A stretch of DNA of 64,000 bases from Mycolicibacterium grossiae (GCF_008329645.1 NZ_CP043474.1:3658001-3722000), one strand, 5' to 3'; positions 33,915 to 42,240 are shown, counted from the first letter of the stretch. The notes: generated by a model from the sequence alone, not told the origin. A program made the numbers and translations.

Positions 33915-35053
33915 GACGCGGCCTCCACGGTCTCGGTGAGCGCATACACGCGCAGGTCGTGTTCCTCCGGGGTGCCGTACATGGCGCGGTTGAGCGTCGC
34001 GCGGCGCAGGAACAGGTGCAGGTCGTGTTCCCAGGTGACGCCGATGCCGCCGTGCAGCTGCACGCAGTGCTGCAGCATGGGCGCGGCGTGCTCGCCGACG
34101 TAGGACTTGGCGACGCTGACCAGGAGTTCTGCGTCGGCGGCGCGCGCGCTGACGGCGGCCACGGCGGCCGCGGTGGTGGCGCGGCAGGCCTCCAGCCAGA
34201 TCTTCATGTCCGCGTAGCGGTGCTTGAGCGCCTGGTAGGACGCGAGCGGACGGCCGAAGGAGTGCCGGTCCATCGCCCACTGGTTGGTGAAGGCCAGCAC
34301 GGTGTCGAGGATGCCGACGACCTCGGCGCACTGCAGCAGCTGCGCGATCTGCGCCTGCCGGGCCAGCAGGGCCGGGGTTTGCTCAGCGGTGCCGACCATC
34401 GCGTGGCCGTCGACCTCGACGCCGTCGAAGGTCACCTTCGCAAACCGCTTCACCAGGTCGAGCGACTGCTGCGGGCTCACCGCGACACCCGGCGCGTCGG
34501 CGGGTACCAGGAACTGGCGCACGTGGCCGTCGAGGGTGGCGGTGACCAGGAACGCGCCGCTCTCGGCGCCCGCTTCGACGCGATCCTTGACGCCGTCGAT
34601 GCGGTAGCCGCCGTCGGTGGCCGTGGCGGTGACGGCCGCCTGACCCGGTGCCCACGGCCGGCCGGGTTCGTACACGGCCCAGGAGGCGACGAGGTCTCCG
34701 CCGACGAGGCGTTCGATCACCGCCGCGTGGCGGGCGGCGTCATCGGCGTCGACCAGTCCGGCGAGCACGGTGCTCACCGGGTGCAGTGGGCCGGGTGCCA
34801 CGGTGCGGCCGACCTGTTCGGCGATCAGGGCGAGGTCGGCGACGCCGTCGCCGGATACGCTGCCGCCGCCGAGGTCTTCGGGGACCAGCAGGCTCGCCCA
34901 CCCCAGTTCGGCGGCGCGCTGCCACCAGGTGGCCTCGAAGGAGATCCCGGCGGCGTGCCATTCGCGCACCCGCGTCAGCGAGCCCTCCTTGTCGAGGAAC
35001 GCCTGCGCCGTCGAGGCGAAGAGCACCTGCTCCGGGTTGGCGACGCCGGTCAT
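33911..35053 (-). CDS. Acyl-CoA dehydrogenase, partner subunit
   Basis: 380 residues, shorter and more diverged than its neighbour. LLVPEDLGGGSVSGDGVADLALIAEQVGR and a weak middle domain (DGGYRIDGVKDRVEAGAESGAFLVTA) are seen. The helical domain has RHSFGRPLASYQALKHRYADMKIWLEA and LHGGIGVTWEHDLHLFLRRA. It probably contributes FAD-binding surface to a heteromeric FadE enzyme. The ATG at 35053 has no Shine-Dalgarno of its own; instead an AGGAGG precedes an 8-codon leader ORF whose TGA overlaps this ATG. A TetR-type palindrome lies upstream. Confidence 0.9.
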   Translation of the reverse strand: MTGVANPEQVLFASTAQAFLDKEGSLTRVREWHAAGISFEATWWQRAAELGWASLLVPEDLGGGSVSGDGVADLALIAEQVGRTVAPGPLHPVSTVLAGLVDADDAARHAAVIERLVGGDLVASWAVYEPGRPWAPGQAAVTATATDGGYRIDGVKDRVEAGAESGAFLVTATLDGHVRQFLVPADAPGVAVSPQQSLDLVKRFAKVTFDGVEVDGHAMVGTAEQTPALLARQAQIAQLLQCAEVVGILDTVLAFTNQWAMDRHSFGRPLASYQALKHRYADMKIWLEACRATTAAAVAAVSARAADAELLVSVAKSYVGEHAAPMLQHCVQLHGGIGVTWEHDLHLFLRRATLNRAMYGTPEEHDLRVYALTETVEAAS

Positions 35054-35076
35054 CGGCGGTGTCCGGTCCGTCGCAT
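35050..35076 (-). CDS. Eight-codon leader ORF coupled to the fadE pair
   Basis: Minus-strand ATG at 35076 encodes M-R-R-T-G-H-R-R and stops at TGA 35052-35050, overlapping the fadE ATG (ATGA). A perfect AGGAGG (35086-35081) sits 4 nt before the leader ATG, whereas the fadE ATG has none. Ribosomes would therefore load on the leader and pass to fadE. Four of eight codons are Arg. It could be simple coupling or an attenuator. Confidence 0.45.
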   Translation of the reverse strand: MRRTGHRR

Positions 35077-35108
35077 GCCGCCTCCTGGAAATCGCGTTGT
35101 ACGAAAGC

Positions 35109-35123
35109 GGTAATGACGTTACC
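35109..35123. promoter_or_regulatory. Palindrome upstream of the fadE pair, probable TetR site
   Basis: GGTAATGACGTTACC is a perfect inverted repeat GGTAA-N5-TTACC. Read on the minus strand (the genes' direction) it contains GGTAACGTCATT. A nearly identical GGTAACGTCGTT lies just upstream of the adjacent TetR gene (35816-35802), so the two are probably operators for the same regulator. Confidence 0.65.
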
Positions 35124-35159
35124 ACCGACGGGGTGGGGGCGACAGCGGCGACGGCGCCG

Positions 35160-35798
35160 TCAGGACGGGCGGGCGGCGAGGGCGCGGATGCAGAAGTCGT
35201 AGATGTGGCCGCCGTCGAGTGGCTCGCCGTTCAGTTCGGCGCCGAGCAGGCGCAGCCGCATGGCGCCCATCGTCGACTGCATGATGAGCGTGGCGGTGGG
35301 ATCGACGTCCAGGTCGGCGTCGAATGCGCCGTCGGCGATGCCGCGTTCGATGATGTCGGCGATCAGCACCTTCACCGGCGACAGCACGCGCGCGTACTCG
35401 CCCGGCACGGTCTCGGCCAGGTGGTCGTTGGAGAACGTCAGCCCACGGTTGATGCTGTCCTGGGTGGTCGTCGACGCCGGCGCGCTGATCCTGGCGATGA
35501 GCACCCGCAGCGCCTCGGCCGGTGACAGGTCGTCGGTCTCCGCCCGCCAGCGCAGGGTGGACTCCGCCATGATCTTCTCGATCAGCGCCAGCAGCAGTGC
35601 GTCCTTGCTGGCGAAGTGTTGGTAGAACGAGCGCAAGCTGGTCTTGGAGCGCTCCACGACCTCGAGCACCGTGAAGTCGGCCCGCCCCGTCTCGCCCAGG
35701 ATGGCCAGCGCCGAGCGCATGAACCGGGTGGCCCGCGACTCCTCGGCGTCCACGCCGCCGTCGGGTGCGGACGGAGCCCGCCCGGTCGACCTCGCCAC
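35160..35798 (-). CDS. TetR family regulator of the acyl-CoA dehydrogenase/thioesterase block
   Basis: 212 residues. Helix-turn-helix at about residues 25-70 (RFMRSALAILGETGRADFTV, VVERSKTSLRSFYQHFASKDALLLALIE). The C-terminal domain is of the KstR2-like size, often binding acyl-CoA or steroid-CoA. GTG 35798. It lies directly upstream of the two acyl-CoA dehydrogenase genes on the same strand and divergent from the thioesterase-like gene. The shared motif GGTAACGTCRTT in front of itself and of the fadE pair suggests autoregulation plus control of fadE. Confidence 0.9.
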   Translation of the reverse strand: MARSTGRAPSAPDGGVDAEESRATRFMRSALAILGETGRADFTVLEVVERSKTSLRSFYQHFASKDALLLALIEKIMAESTLRWRAETDDLSPAEALRVLIARISAPASTTTQDSINRGLTFSNDHLAETVPGEYARVLSPVKVLIADIIERGIADGAFDADLDVDPTATLIMQSTMGAMRLRLLGAELNGEPLDGGHIYDFCIRALAARPS

Positions 35799-35801
35799 GA
35801 G

Positions 35802-35816
35802 AACGACGTTACCGTT
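35802..35816. promoter_or_regulatory. Second copy of the TetR motif, in front of the TetR gene
   Basis: AACGACGTTACCGTT has AACG/CGTT ends and on the minus strand contains GGTAACGTCGTT, matching the motif at 35109-35123 at 11 of 12 positions. It lies 4 nt upstream of the TetR start and about 70 nt upstream of the divergent thioesterase-like gene, so it may control both. Confidence 0.6.
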
Positions 35817-35885
35817 TTCGCAGAGTCTGTGGTGTGCTTGCCGACGTCACGTCCGAGCCGCCCGGCAACGCCTGAGAGGATGCTC

Positions 35886-36791
35886 ATGACCACCCACCCC
35901 GCGCCCGAGACCACCGAGACGCCGTGGACCCTCGCGACCCTGCTCGATCTCTTCGACGTCGCGCCCGACGTCGCGCCCGACGGCCCCGACCGCTTCGTCG
36001 GCCAGACGGGCGTCGTGGGTGCCGACGAACGGCAGGTCGTCGAGGGGACGCAGGTGCTCGCCCAGGCGATCGTGGCCGCCGCCCGGCGATTCGAGGGCAA
36101 GTCGGTGCGGTCGGCGTCGGCGGTGTTCGCCCGGGCGGTCGTCGTCGGACCGCCCGTGGAACTGACCGTCGACGTCGTCTCCGAGGGCCGGACCACGGCG
36201 ACCGCCGTCGTCTCGGCGACGCAGAACGGCAAGCGTTGCATCACCGTCACGGTCTTCGCCGACGTACCGTCCGGCGACGTCATCCGGCACCACCTGCCCA
36301 TCCCGCGGGTGGCCGGGCCGGCGGATGCGCACCCCGCCGACATGCCGATGACGGGCCGGCAGATCCGGCTCGTCGACGTCGTCGACGTGAACTCACCCGA
36401 CGAGGTCGGGCCGCCCGAGCTGCACGCGTGGCTGCACTACGATCCCGTCCCGACGCGCGACGATCTCGCCAAGGCGCTCATCGCCTACTTCACCGGGCAT
36501 CTCGGGATCTCGACCACGATGCGCGCCCATGCCGGAATCGGGACCAGCCAAGCGCATCTCACGGTGTCGACGGCCCCGATGACCAGCGGCGTCAGCTTCC
36601 ACGAACCGTTCGCGTGGTCGGACTGGCTGCTCTACACCCACGAGAGCACGCAGGTGGGCGCCGGCATGTCCTACGTGCGGGGCACGGTGCACACCGAGTC
36701 CGGCGAGCTGGTCGCGTCGTTCACCCAGGACGGCATGATCCGCCCGTTGCGCACCACCGACACGTCGATCGACGCCGCCGCCCGGCTGTAG
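35886..36791 (+). CDS. Acyl-CoA thioesterase-like protein (TesB/hot-dog superfamily)
   Basis: 301 residues organised as two hot-dog halves. First half: FVGQTGVVGADERQVVEGTQVLAQAIVAAARRFEGKSVRSASAVF, with the long helix following the strand. Second half: LAKALIAYFTGHLGISTTMRAH and FHEPFAWSDWLLYTHESTQVGAGMSYVRGTVH, the TesB signature. It likely hydrolyses acyl-CoA products of the neighbouring acyl-CoA dehydrogenases. ATG 35886 is preferred over 35880 because the GAGAGGA Shine-Dalgarno runs into the latter. Divergent from the TetR gene and followed after 5 nt by a DUF427 gene. Confidence 0.82.
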   Translation: MTTHPAPETTETPWTLATLLDLFDVAPDVAPDGPDRFVGQTGVVGADERQVVEGTQVLAQAIVAAARRFEGKSVRSASAVFARAVVVGPPVELTVDVVSEGRTTATAVVSATQNGKRCITVTVFADVPSGDVIRHHLPIPRVAGPADAHPADMPMTGRQIRLVDVVDVNSPDEVGPPELHAWLHYDPVPTRDDLAKALIAYFTGHLGISTTMRAHAGIGTSQAHLTVSTAPMTSGVSFHEPFAWSDWLLYTHESTQVGAGMSYVRGTVHTESGELVASFTQDGMIRPLRTTDTSIDAAARL

Positions 36792-36796
36792 GGCTC

Positions 36797-37489
36797 GTGA
36801 GCCTGGTGGCGGGCAGCGGCCCGCTGAGTTCGTCTCGCGCAGGAACGCTTTCGCTCCGCGGCGAGGCGGTCGACGGGCCGCTGGTGTACGTCGAACCCCA
36901 TGCCCGCCGCGTGCAGGCGCTGCTCGGCACCACCGTGGTGCTCGACACCGAACGCGCGCTGCTGGTGCACCGGCAGGGCGCGCCGCTGAGCTACGCGTTC
37001 CCGGCGGACGTCGTCGGGGACCTGCCGAGCGCGCCGGTCGCCGAGGCGCCCGGTCACGTCGGCGTGCCCTGGGACGCCGTCGACGCCTGGGTGGAGGAGG
37101 GCAGGCGGCTGGTGCACTATCCGCCCAACCCCTACCACCGGATCGACTGCCGGCCGACGCGCCGCCGCCTCGAGGTGCTCGTCGGCGACGTCGTCCTGGT
37201 CGACACCGACGACACCGTCATCGTGTTCGAAACCGCCCTGGCGCCACGGCTGTACGTGCATCCCCGCTACGTCCGCACCGACCTGCTGCGGCGCACCGAC
37301 ACGACCAGTTACTGCAACTACAAGGGCCACGCCACGTACTGGTCGGCGGCCGCCGGTGACGCGGTGGCGACCGACGTGGGATGGAGTTACGCCGATCCGC
37401 CGCCCGAGGCCGAACCCCTCCGTGATCACCTGAGCTTCGAGGGCCCGGGCGTGAGCGTGCGCGCCGAACTCCCGGCACCGGGAGGGTGA
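36797..37489 (+). CDS. DUF427 family protein (two tandem domains)
   Basis: 230 residues. Two DUF427 modules are apparent. The first is around VYVEPHARRVQALLGTTVVLDTERALLVHRQGAPLSYAFP. The second is around RRRLEVLVGDVVLVDTDDTVIVFETALAPRLYVHPRYVRTDLL followed by the hallmark TSYCNYKGHATYWSA. The family is small, beta-rich and of unknown biochemical role. The GTG start lies 5 nt after the thioesterase-like gene, so the two are probably co-transcribed. Convergent with the zinc peptidase gene, 7 nt away. Confidence 0.87.
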   Translation: MSLVAGSGPLSSSRAGTLSLRGEAVDGPLVYVEPHARRVQALLGTTVVLDTERALLVHRQGAPLSYAFPADVVGDLPSAPVAEAPGHVGVPWDAVDAWVEEGRRLVHYPPNPYHRIDCRPTRRRLEVLVGDVVLVDTDDTVIVFETALAPRLYVHPRYVRTDLLRRTDTTSYCNYKGHATYWSAAAGDAVATDVGWSYADPPPEAEPLRDHLSFEGPGVSVRAELPAPGG

Positions 37490-37496
37490 ACGCGAG

Positions 37497-38396
37497 CTAC
37501 TGGTGCAGGTCTCGGGCGCTGAAGGTGTCGCAGGCCTGAGGATCGCCCGTCTGATAGCCGACGGTGAACCAGTGCTGCCGACCCGCTGCCGACCCGTGGG
37601 TCCACGACTCGGGGGACACCCGACCGGTGGCGGCCTCCTGGATGCGGTCGTCGCCGACGGAGGCGGCGGCCGACAGCGCATCGCTGATGTCCCGATCGCT
37701 CAACGGCTGCAGGAACGGTTGGCCGGTGCTCTCCTGCCGCGTGGTCGACGCATAGTGCGCCCAGATTCCGGCGTAGCAGTCGGCCTGCAGCTCGGTGCGC
37801 ACGCCGCCACCCTCGGGGCCCGTCGGGTCCTGCTGCGCGCGGCCGAGGTCGCCCTTGAGGTCCTGCACGTGGTGGCCGAACTCGTGGGCGACCACGTACT
37901 CCTTCGCCAGAGGGCCGCCGCTCGCGCCGAACCGGTCGGTCAGTTCCTGGAAGAAGCTGGTGTCGAAGTACGCGGTCTGGTCGGCGGGGCAGTAGAACGG
38001 TCCCACCTCGGTGGTCGCCGGACCGCACCCGGTGTCGACACCACCTTGGAAGAGTCGGATGCTCGGCCGGGTGTAGTCCGGCATCAGCTGCGCCCACACC
38101 GCGTCCACGGAGTTGCCGGTGGCGATGACCTTGCACTGGTCGATGGTGTTGGCGTCCCGGCCCGTGCGGCACTGGCTGACGTCGAAGCCGCCGGCGTCGA
38201 CGCCGGGTGCGCCGTACTGTCCGGGGTTCTGCTGCGGGGTCACGCTGCCGGGGTCGATGCCGAGGACCAGCGCGATCACCATGACGACCAGTCCGCCGAC
38301 GCCGCCGCCGATGGCGATGCCGCGCCCACCGCCGCCCCCGCGTCCACTGCTCGACGTGGTGCTCGTGTCGATCTGCATGCCCTCGTTGAACGTCAC
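37497..38396 (-). CDS. Neutral zinc metallopeptidase (YpfJ family)
   Basis: 299 residues. A short cytoplasmic head (MTFNEGMQIDTSTTSSS and a Gly-rich run) is followed by one membrane helix (about 30-47). A large extracytoplasmic domain then carries the zinc motif VAHEFGHHVQDLKG (HExxH) and the downstream ELQADCYAGIWAHYA, whose Glu/Asp supply the third ligand. Cysteines suggest disulfides. Its substrates are unknown. The GTG start at 38396 fits the family's usual N terminus. Divergent from the carboxylesterase. Confidence 0.9.
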   Translation of the reverse strand: MTFNEGMQIDTSTTSSSGRGGGGGRGIAIGGGVGGLVVMVIALVLGIDPGSVTPQQNPGQYGAPGVDAGGFDVSQCRTGRDANTIDQCKVIATGNSVDAVWAQLMPDYTRPSIRLFQGGVDTGCGPATTEVGPFYCPADQTAYFDTSFFQELTDRFGASGGPLAKEYVVAHEFGHHVQDLKGDLGRAQQDPTGPEGGGVRTELQADCYAGIWAHYASTTRQESTGQPFLQPLSDRDISDALSAAASVGDDRIQEAATGRVSPESWTHGSAAGRQHWFTVGYQTGDPQACDTFSARDLHQ

Positions 38397-38461
38397 TGCA
38401 TGCTCCGTCCGTCCGCACCTGCCGGGATGACTGCGCGCCAGCCGTCGTCAGCTTCGCACAC

Positions 38462-38467
38462 TAGGAT
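38462..38467 (+). promoter_or_regulatory. -10 element of a leaderless carboxylesterase mRNA
   Basis: TAGGAT ends 6 nt before GTG 38474 and no Shine-Dalgarno is present. Transcription should therefore begin at or next to the start codon, a common mycobacterial arrangement. Confidence 0.55.
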
Positions 38468-38473
38468 TTTCCC

Positions 38474-39973
38474 GTGGCAACGCAGCGCGAAACCGCGGAG
38501 TCGTCGACCATCGCGCACACCGCTGCGGGCGCGTTGCGTGGCACGGGCGAAGCCGGTGTGCACGTGTGGCGCGGCGTGCCGTACGCCGAGCAGCCGGTGG
38601 GGCCCCGACGCTTTCTGGCGCCGGCGCCCCTGACGCCGTGGAGCGGGGTGCGCGACGCCGTCGACCACGGACCGCTTCCGCCGCAGGGAAGGTCGTTCGT
38701 GGGCGGCGGGCGCGACGACCCGAAAGTCCGCGACGAAGCGTGTCTCACGGTGACGGTGTGGTCGCCGGATCCGCACGGCTCGCTGCCGGTCATGGTGTGG
38801 ATTCCCGGCGGCGCCTTCGTGTACGGCGCAGGACAGCTGCAGCTCTACAACGGTTCCCGGCTCGCGGCGAACGGTGACGTCGTCGTCGTGAACGTCACCT
38901 ACCGGTTGGGTGTGTTCGGTGGCCTGGACCTGGGCGACCTCGGCGACGGCTTCGACGACAACCTGTGCCTGCGTGACCAGCTGGCGGCGTTGGAGTGGGT
39001 ACGCGAAGACATCGCGGCCTTCGGCGGCGACCCGGACCGCGTCACCGTCTTCGGCGAGTCGGCCGGGGCGACGTCGGTGCTCGCGTTGCTGGCCAGCCCG
39101 GCGGCGCGGGGGTTGTTCACCCGCGCCATCGCGCAGAGCCCCGCCCTGCCGCTGATCGCCGACCGTGAGACCCGCGCCCGGCGTGCCCACCAGCTCCTGG
39201 ACCTGCTCGGGGTGGGGGTCGACGACGTCAAGTCTCTCCCGCAGCGCCAATTGCGGCGCGCCGCAGGGACGTTGCAAGCCGAGAGCGCCGCCGTCAGCCC
39301 GACGCTGGCCTATGGGCTGACCCACGGTGTCGACCTGTTGCCCCGGCACCCGATCGAGGCGGCGCGGGCCGGCGCGGTGCTGAAGGTGCCGCTCATCGTC
39401 GGCACGAACAGCCACGAAGCCTCGATGTTCGCCTGGGGCAAGCCGCCGATGCTGCCCACCACGTCGTCCGGCGTCGACTCCTACTTCGCCCGCCGCGCCC
39501 CAGACGCGAAGCCGCGCGTGCTGGCGGCGTACCCCGCCTATCCGCGGCGCAGCGCGCTGGTGGCCATCGGCGCGGACACCATGTTCGGCGCGCCCACGTG
39601 GGCCTTCGCCGACGCCTACAGTGCACACGCCCAGACCTACGTCTACCGGTTCGACCACACCACGTGGACGCTGCGGGCGCTCGGTCTCGGCGCGACGCAC
39701 GGCAGCGAGATCGTGCACGTGCAGCACAGCTACTCCTCCTACCTCGGCCGGAAGATCCATCCGCTGGGGCGGCGGGTGCAGCCGGCGGTGGGCCGGCGCA
39801 TGCAGCGCACGTGGCTCGACTTCGCCAACGGCCGGCTCGGCATCCCCGAGGGAGGAGAGTGGCCGGTGTACGACGCCGCCGAGCGCCGTACCCGCGTGAT
39901 CCGCTCGACGCGCGACGACACCGTCGCCGATCCCGACCGGGTGCGCCGCCAGGCGTGGGACGGGCTTTACTGA
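38474..39973 (+). CDS. Type B carboxylesterase
   Basis: 499 residues. Oxyanion motif PVMVWIPGGAFVYGAG (about 105-120), NVTYRLGVFGGL, and nucleophile elbow FGESAGATSV with Ser196. The acidic residue is probably in IVGTNSHEASMF and the His in GATHGSEIVHV. It hydrolyses carboxylic esters; substrate unknown, with relatives in mycobacteria named LipT/PnbA. No signal peptide is seen, so it is probably cytoplasmic. The start appears leaderless behind a TAGGAT -10. Convergent with the truncated SRPBCC gene, 50 nt apart. Confidence 0.92.
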   Translation: MATQRETAESSTIAHTAAGALRGTGEAGVHVWRGVPYAEQPVGPRRFLAPAPLTPWSGVRDAVDHGPLPPQGRSFVGGGRDDPKVRDEACLTVTVWSPDPHGSLPVMVWIPGGAFVYGAGQLQLYNGSRLAANGDVVVVNVTYRLGVFGGLDLGDLGDGFDDNLCLRDQLAALEWVREDIAAFGGDPDRVTVFGESAGATSVLALLASPAARGLFTRAIAQSPALPLIADRETRARRAHQLLDLLGVGVDDVKSLPQRQLRRAAGTLQAESAAVSPTLAYGLTHGVDLLPRHPIEAARAGAVLKVPLIVGTNSHEASMFAWGKPPMLPTTSSGVDSYFARRAPDAKPRVLAAYPAYPRRSALVAIGADTMFGAPTWAFADAYSAHAQTYVYRFDHTTWTLRALGLGATHGSEIVHVQHSYSSYLGRKIHPLGRRVQPAVGRRMQRTWLDFANGRLGIPEGGEWPVYDAAERRTRVIRSTRDDTVADPDRVRRQAWDGLY

Positions 39974-40023
39974 CCGGAGGCCGGAGCCTCAGTACCGCTC
40001 GGTGCCGGCCGGTCTCATCGCCA

Positions 40024-40323
40024 TCACCGGTTGAAGCGGAAGGCCATGTGCGAGAACGGTTCCCAAGCTAGGAACTCCTCGTCGCCGACGATGCCGCCGC
40101 GCATCGTCACCGTCCGGGTGGTGCCGATGCCGCGTGGCAGCGGGCTCGTCCACTCGACGCGCGTGATCACCGTGGCCCAGCGCGGCCACGAGTCGGCGTC
40201 GCCGAGCACCTCGAAGAGTCGTTCCGGGGTGATCGGAAGGTCGACCGTGCTGACGAAGCGAAAAGGTGCCGTCGCGGTGAACGAGACGTCGACGCGTTCG
40301 CAGGGGTAGGTCCGCGGTGCCAT
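40024..40323 (-). CDS. SRPBCC/polyketide cyclase-like protein, C-terminally truncated
   Basis: 99 residues covering only the first two thirds of an SRPBCC fold: FRFVSTVDLPITPERLFEVLGDADSWPRWATVITRVEWTS, GIGTTRTVTMRGGIVGDEEFLAWEPFSHMAFRFNR, then TGA. Full-length relatives continue for about 60 residues through the last strands and the long C-terminal helix. Only 50 nt remain before the convergent carboxylesterase, so the 3' part is deleted rather than frameshifted. The protein may be inactive. ATG 40323 follows a -10-like TAAAGT by 8 nt without a Shine-Dalgarno, and the promoter is buried in a perfect palindrome. Confidence 0.68.
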   Translation of the reverse strand: MAPRTYPCERVDVSFTATAPFRFVSTVDLPITPERLFEVLGDADSWPRWATVITRVEWTSPLPRGIGTTRTVTMRGGIVGDEEFLAWEPFSHMAFRFNR

Positions 40324-40354
40324 GGGTAGACACTTTAGGCGTCAGTGTCTACCC
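40324..40354. promoter_or_regulatory. Perfect 11-bp inverted repeat between SRPBCC and aspS genes
   Basis: GGGTAGACACT (40324-40334) and AGTGTCTACCC (40344-40354) are exact reverse complements around a 9-nt spacer. On the minus strand the -10-like TAAAGT (40337-40332) lies within it, and the SRPBCC ATG begins at the next base. A protein bound here would block that promoter. No regulator gene is adjacent. The -10-like TAGACT for aspS is 49 nt away (40403-40408). Confidence 0.7.
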
Positions 40355-40449
40355 GTGGTCGGTGTACGTGCTTCCTCGGGACGGGAGCAGTGGCCGCCCC
40401 TCTAGACTCAGCAGTCGATTCATCCCCCGACCTCGTGCGAGGAGCTTTC

Positions 40450-42240
40450 GTGTTGCGCAGTCATGCCGCCGGATCATTGCGGTCCACCGACGCCGGCCAG
40501 ACGGTCACGCTGGCCGGATGGGTGGCGCGTCGGCGCGACCACGGCGGCGTCATCTTCATCGACCTGCGGGACGCGTCGGGCGTGTCGCAGGTGGTGTTCC
40601 GCGATGCCGGCGTGCTGGAGCAGGCCCACCGGCTGCGGGCGGAGTTCTGCGTCGCCGTCACCGGCGTCGTCGAGGCGCGGCCGGAGGGCAACGCGAACGC
40701 GGAGATCGCGACGGGCGACATCGAGGTCAACGCGACGACGCTGACGGTGCTCGGTGAGAGCGCGCCGCTGCCGTTCCAGCTCGACGAGACCGCCGGTGAG
40801 GAAGCGCGGCTGCGGTATCGCTACCTCGACCTGCGGCGCGAGGGGCCCGGCGCCGCGCTGCGGCTGCGGTCGAAGGTCAACGCGGCCGCCCGCGGCGTGC
40901 TGGCCGAGCACGACTTCGTCGAGATCGAGACGCCCACGCTGACGCGTTCCACTCCCGAGGGCGCCCGCGACTTCCTGGTGCCCGCCCGGCTGCAGCCCGG
41001 CTCGTTCTACGCGCTGCCGCAGAGCCCGCAGTTGTTCAAGCAGCTGCTGATGGTGGCGGGCATGGAGCGCTACTACCAGATCGCCCGCTGCTACCGCGAC
41101 GAGGACTTCCGCGCCGACCGGCAACCCGAGTTCACCCAGCTCGACATGGAGATGAGCTTCGTCGACGCCGACGACGTCATCGCCGTCTCCGAGCAGGTGC
41201 TGCAGGCGCTGTGGGCGCTCATCGGCTACAAACTGCCGCTGCCGCTGCCGCGCATCGGCTACGCCGAGGCCATGCGGCGCTTCGGGTCCGACAAGCCCGA
41301 CCTGCGCTTCGGCGTCGAACTGGTCGAGTGCACGGAGTACTTCGCCGACACCACCTTCCGCGTCTTCCAGGCGCCCTACGTCGGTGCCGTGGTGATGCCG
41401 GGCGGGGCGTCGCAGCCGCGCCGGACGCTCGACGGGTGGCAGGAGTTCGCCAAGCAGCGGGGGCACAAGGGACTGGCCTACGTGCTCGTCGCCGAGGACG
41501 GCACGCTCGGCGGCCCGGTGGCCAAGAACCTTAGCGACACCGAACGCGACGGCCTCGTCGCGCACGTGGGCGCCGCGCCCGGGGACTGCATCTTCTTCGC
41601 CGCCGGTGCGGCCAAGGCGGCCCGGGCGCTGCTCGGTGCCACCCGCATCGAGATCGCCAAGCGCCTCGACCTGATCGACCCCGATGCGTGGGCATTCACC
41701 TGGGTGGTCGACTGGCCGCTGTTCGAACCGGCCGATGAGGCGACCGCATCCGGCGACGTCGCCGTCGGCTCCGGAGCGTGGACGGCGGTGCACCACGCCT
41801 TCACCTCGCCACAGCCGGATTCGGAGGCGACCTTCGACACCGACCCCGGCACGGCGCTGGCCAACGCGTACGACATCGTCTGCAACGGCAACGAGATCGG
41901 CGGCGGCTCGATCCGCATCCATCGCCGCGACGTCCAGGAACGCGTGTTCGCGATGATGGGCATCGACCACGACGAGGCGCAGGACAAGTTCGGCTTCCTG
42001 TTGGACGCCTTCACCTTCGGGGCACCGCCGCACGGCGGCATCGCCTTCGGGTGGGACCGCATCGTCGCACTGCTGGCCGGCGTGGACTCGATCCGCGAGG
42101 TCATCGCCTTCCCGAAGTCCGGCGGTGGTGTGGACCCCCTGACCGATGCGCCCGCGCCGATCACCGCGCAGCAGCGCAAGGAGTCGGGCATCGACGTCGC
42201 GCCCAAGAAGGTCGAGGGCGCTCCGGCGAAGAACGGCTAG
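40450..42240 (+). CDS. aspS: Aspartyl-tRNA synthetase
   Basis: 596 residues, the normal length for bacterial AspRS. N-terminal OB anticodon domain (GWVARRRDHGGVIFIDLRD), class II motif 1 around FVEIETPTLTRSTPEGARDFLV, motif 2 in YYQIARCYRDEDFRADRQPEFTQLD, the bacterial GAD insertion (about 300-420), and motif 3 GIAFGWDRIVALLAG. Mycobacteria lack AsnRS and generally use a relaxed AspRS plus GatCAB to make Asn-tRNA. GTG 40450 has a GGAGC Shine-Dalgarno; a -10-like TAGACT lies at 40403-40408. The stop overlaps the convergent HNH gene by 4 nt. Confidence 0.97.
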   Translation: MLRSHAAGSLRSTDAGQTVTLAGWVARRRDHGGVIFIDLRDASGVSQVVFRDAGVLEQAHRLRAEFCVAVTGVVEARPEGNANAEIATGDIEVNATTLTVLGESAPLPFQLDETAGEEARLRYRYLDLRREGPGAALRLRSKVNAAARGVLAEHDFVEIETPTLTRSTPEGARDFLVPARLQPGSFYALPQSPQLFKQLLMVAGMERYYQIARCYRDEDFRADRQPEFTQLDMEMSFVDADDVIAVSEQVLQALWALIGYKLPLPLPRIGYAEAMRRFGSDKPDLRFGVELVECTEYFADTTFRVFQAPYVGAVVMPGGASQPRRTLDGWQEFAKQRGHKGLAYVLVAEDGTLGGPVAKNLSDTERDGLVAHVGAAPGDCIFFAAGAAKAARALLGATRIEIAKRLDLIDPDAWAFTWVVDWPLFEPADEATASGDVAVGSGAWTAVHHAFTSPQPDSEATFDTDPGTALANAYDIVCNGNEIGGGSIRIHRRDVQERVFAMMGIDHDEAQDKFGFLLDAFTFGAPPHGGIAFGWDRIVALLAGVDSIREVIAFPKSGGGVDPLTDAPAPITAQQRKESGIDVAPKKVEGAPAKNG

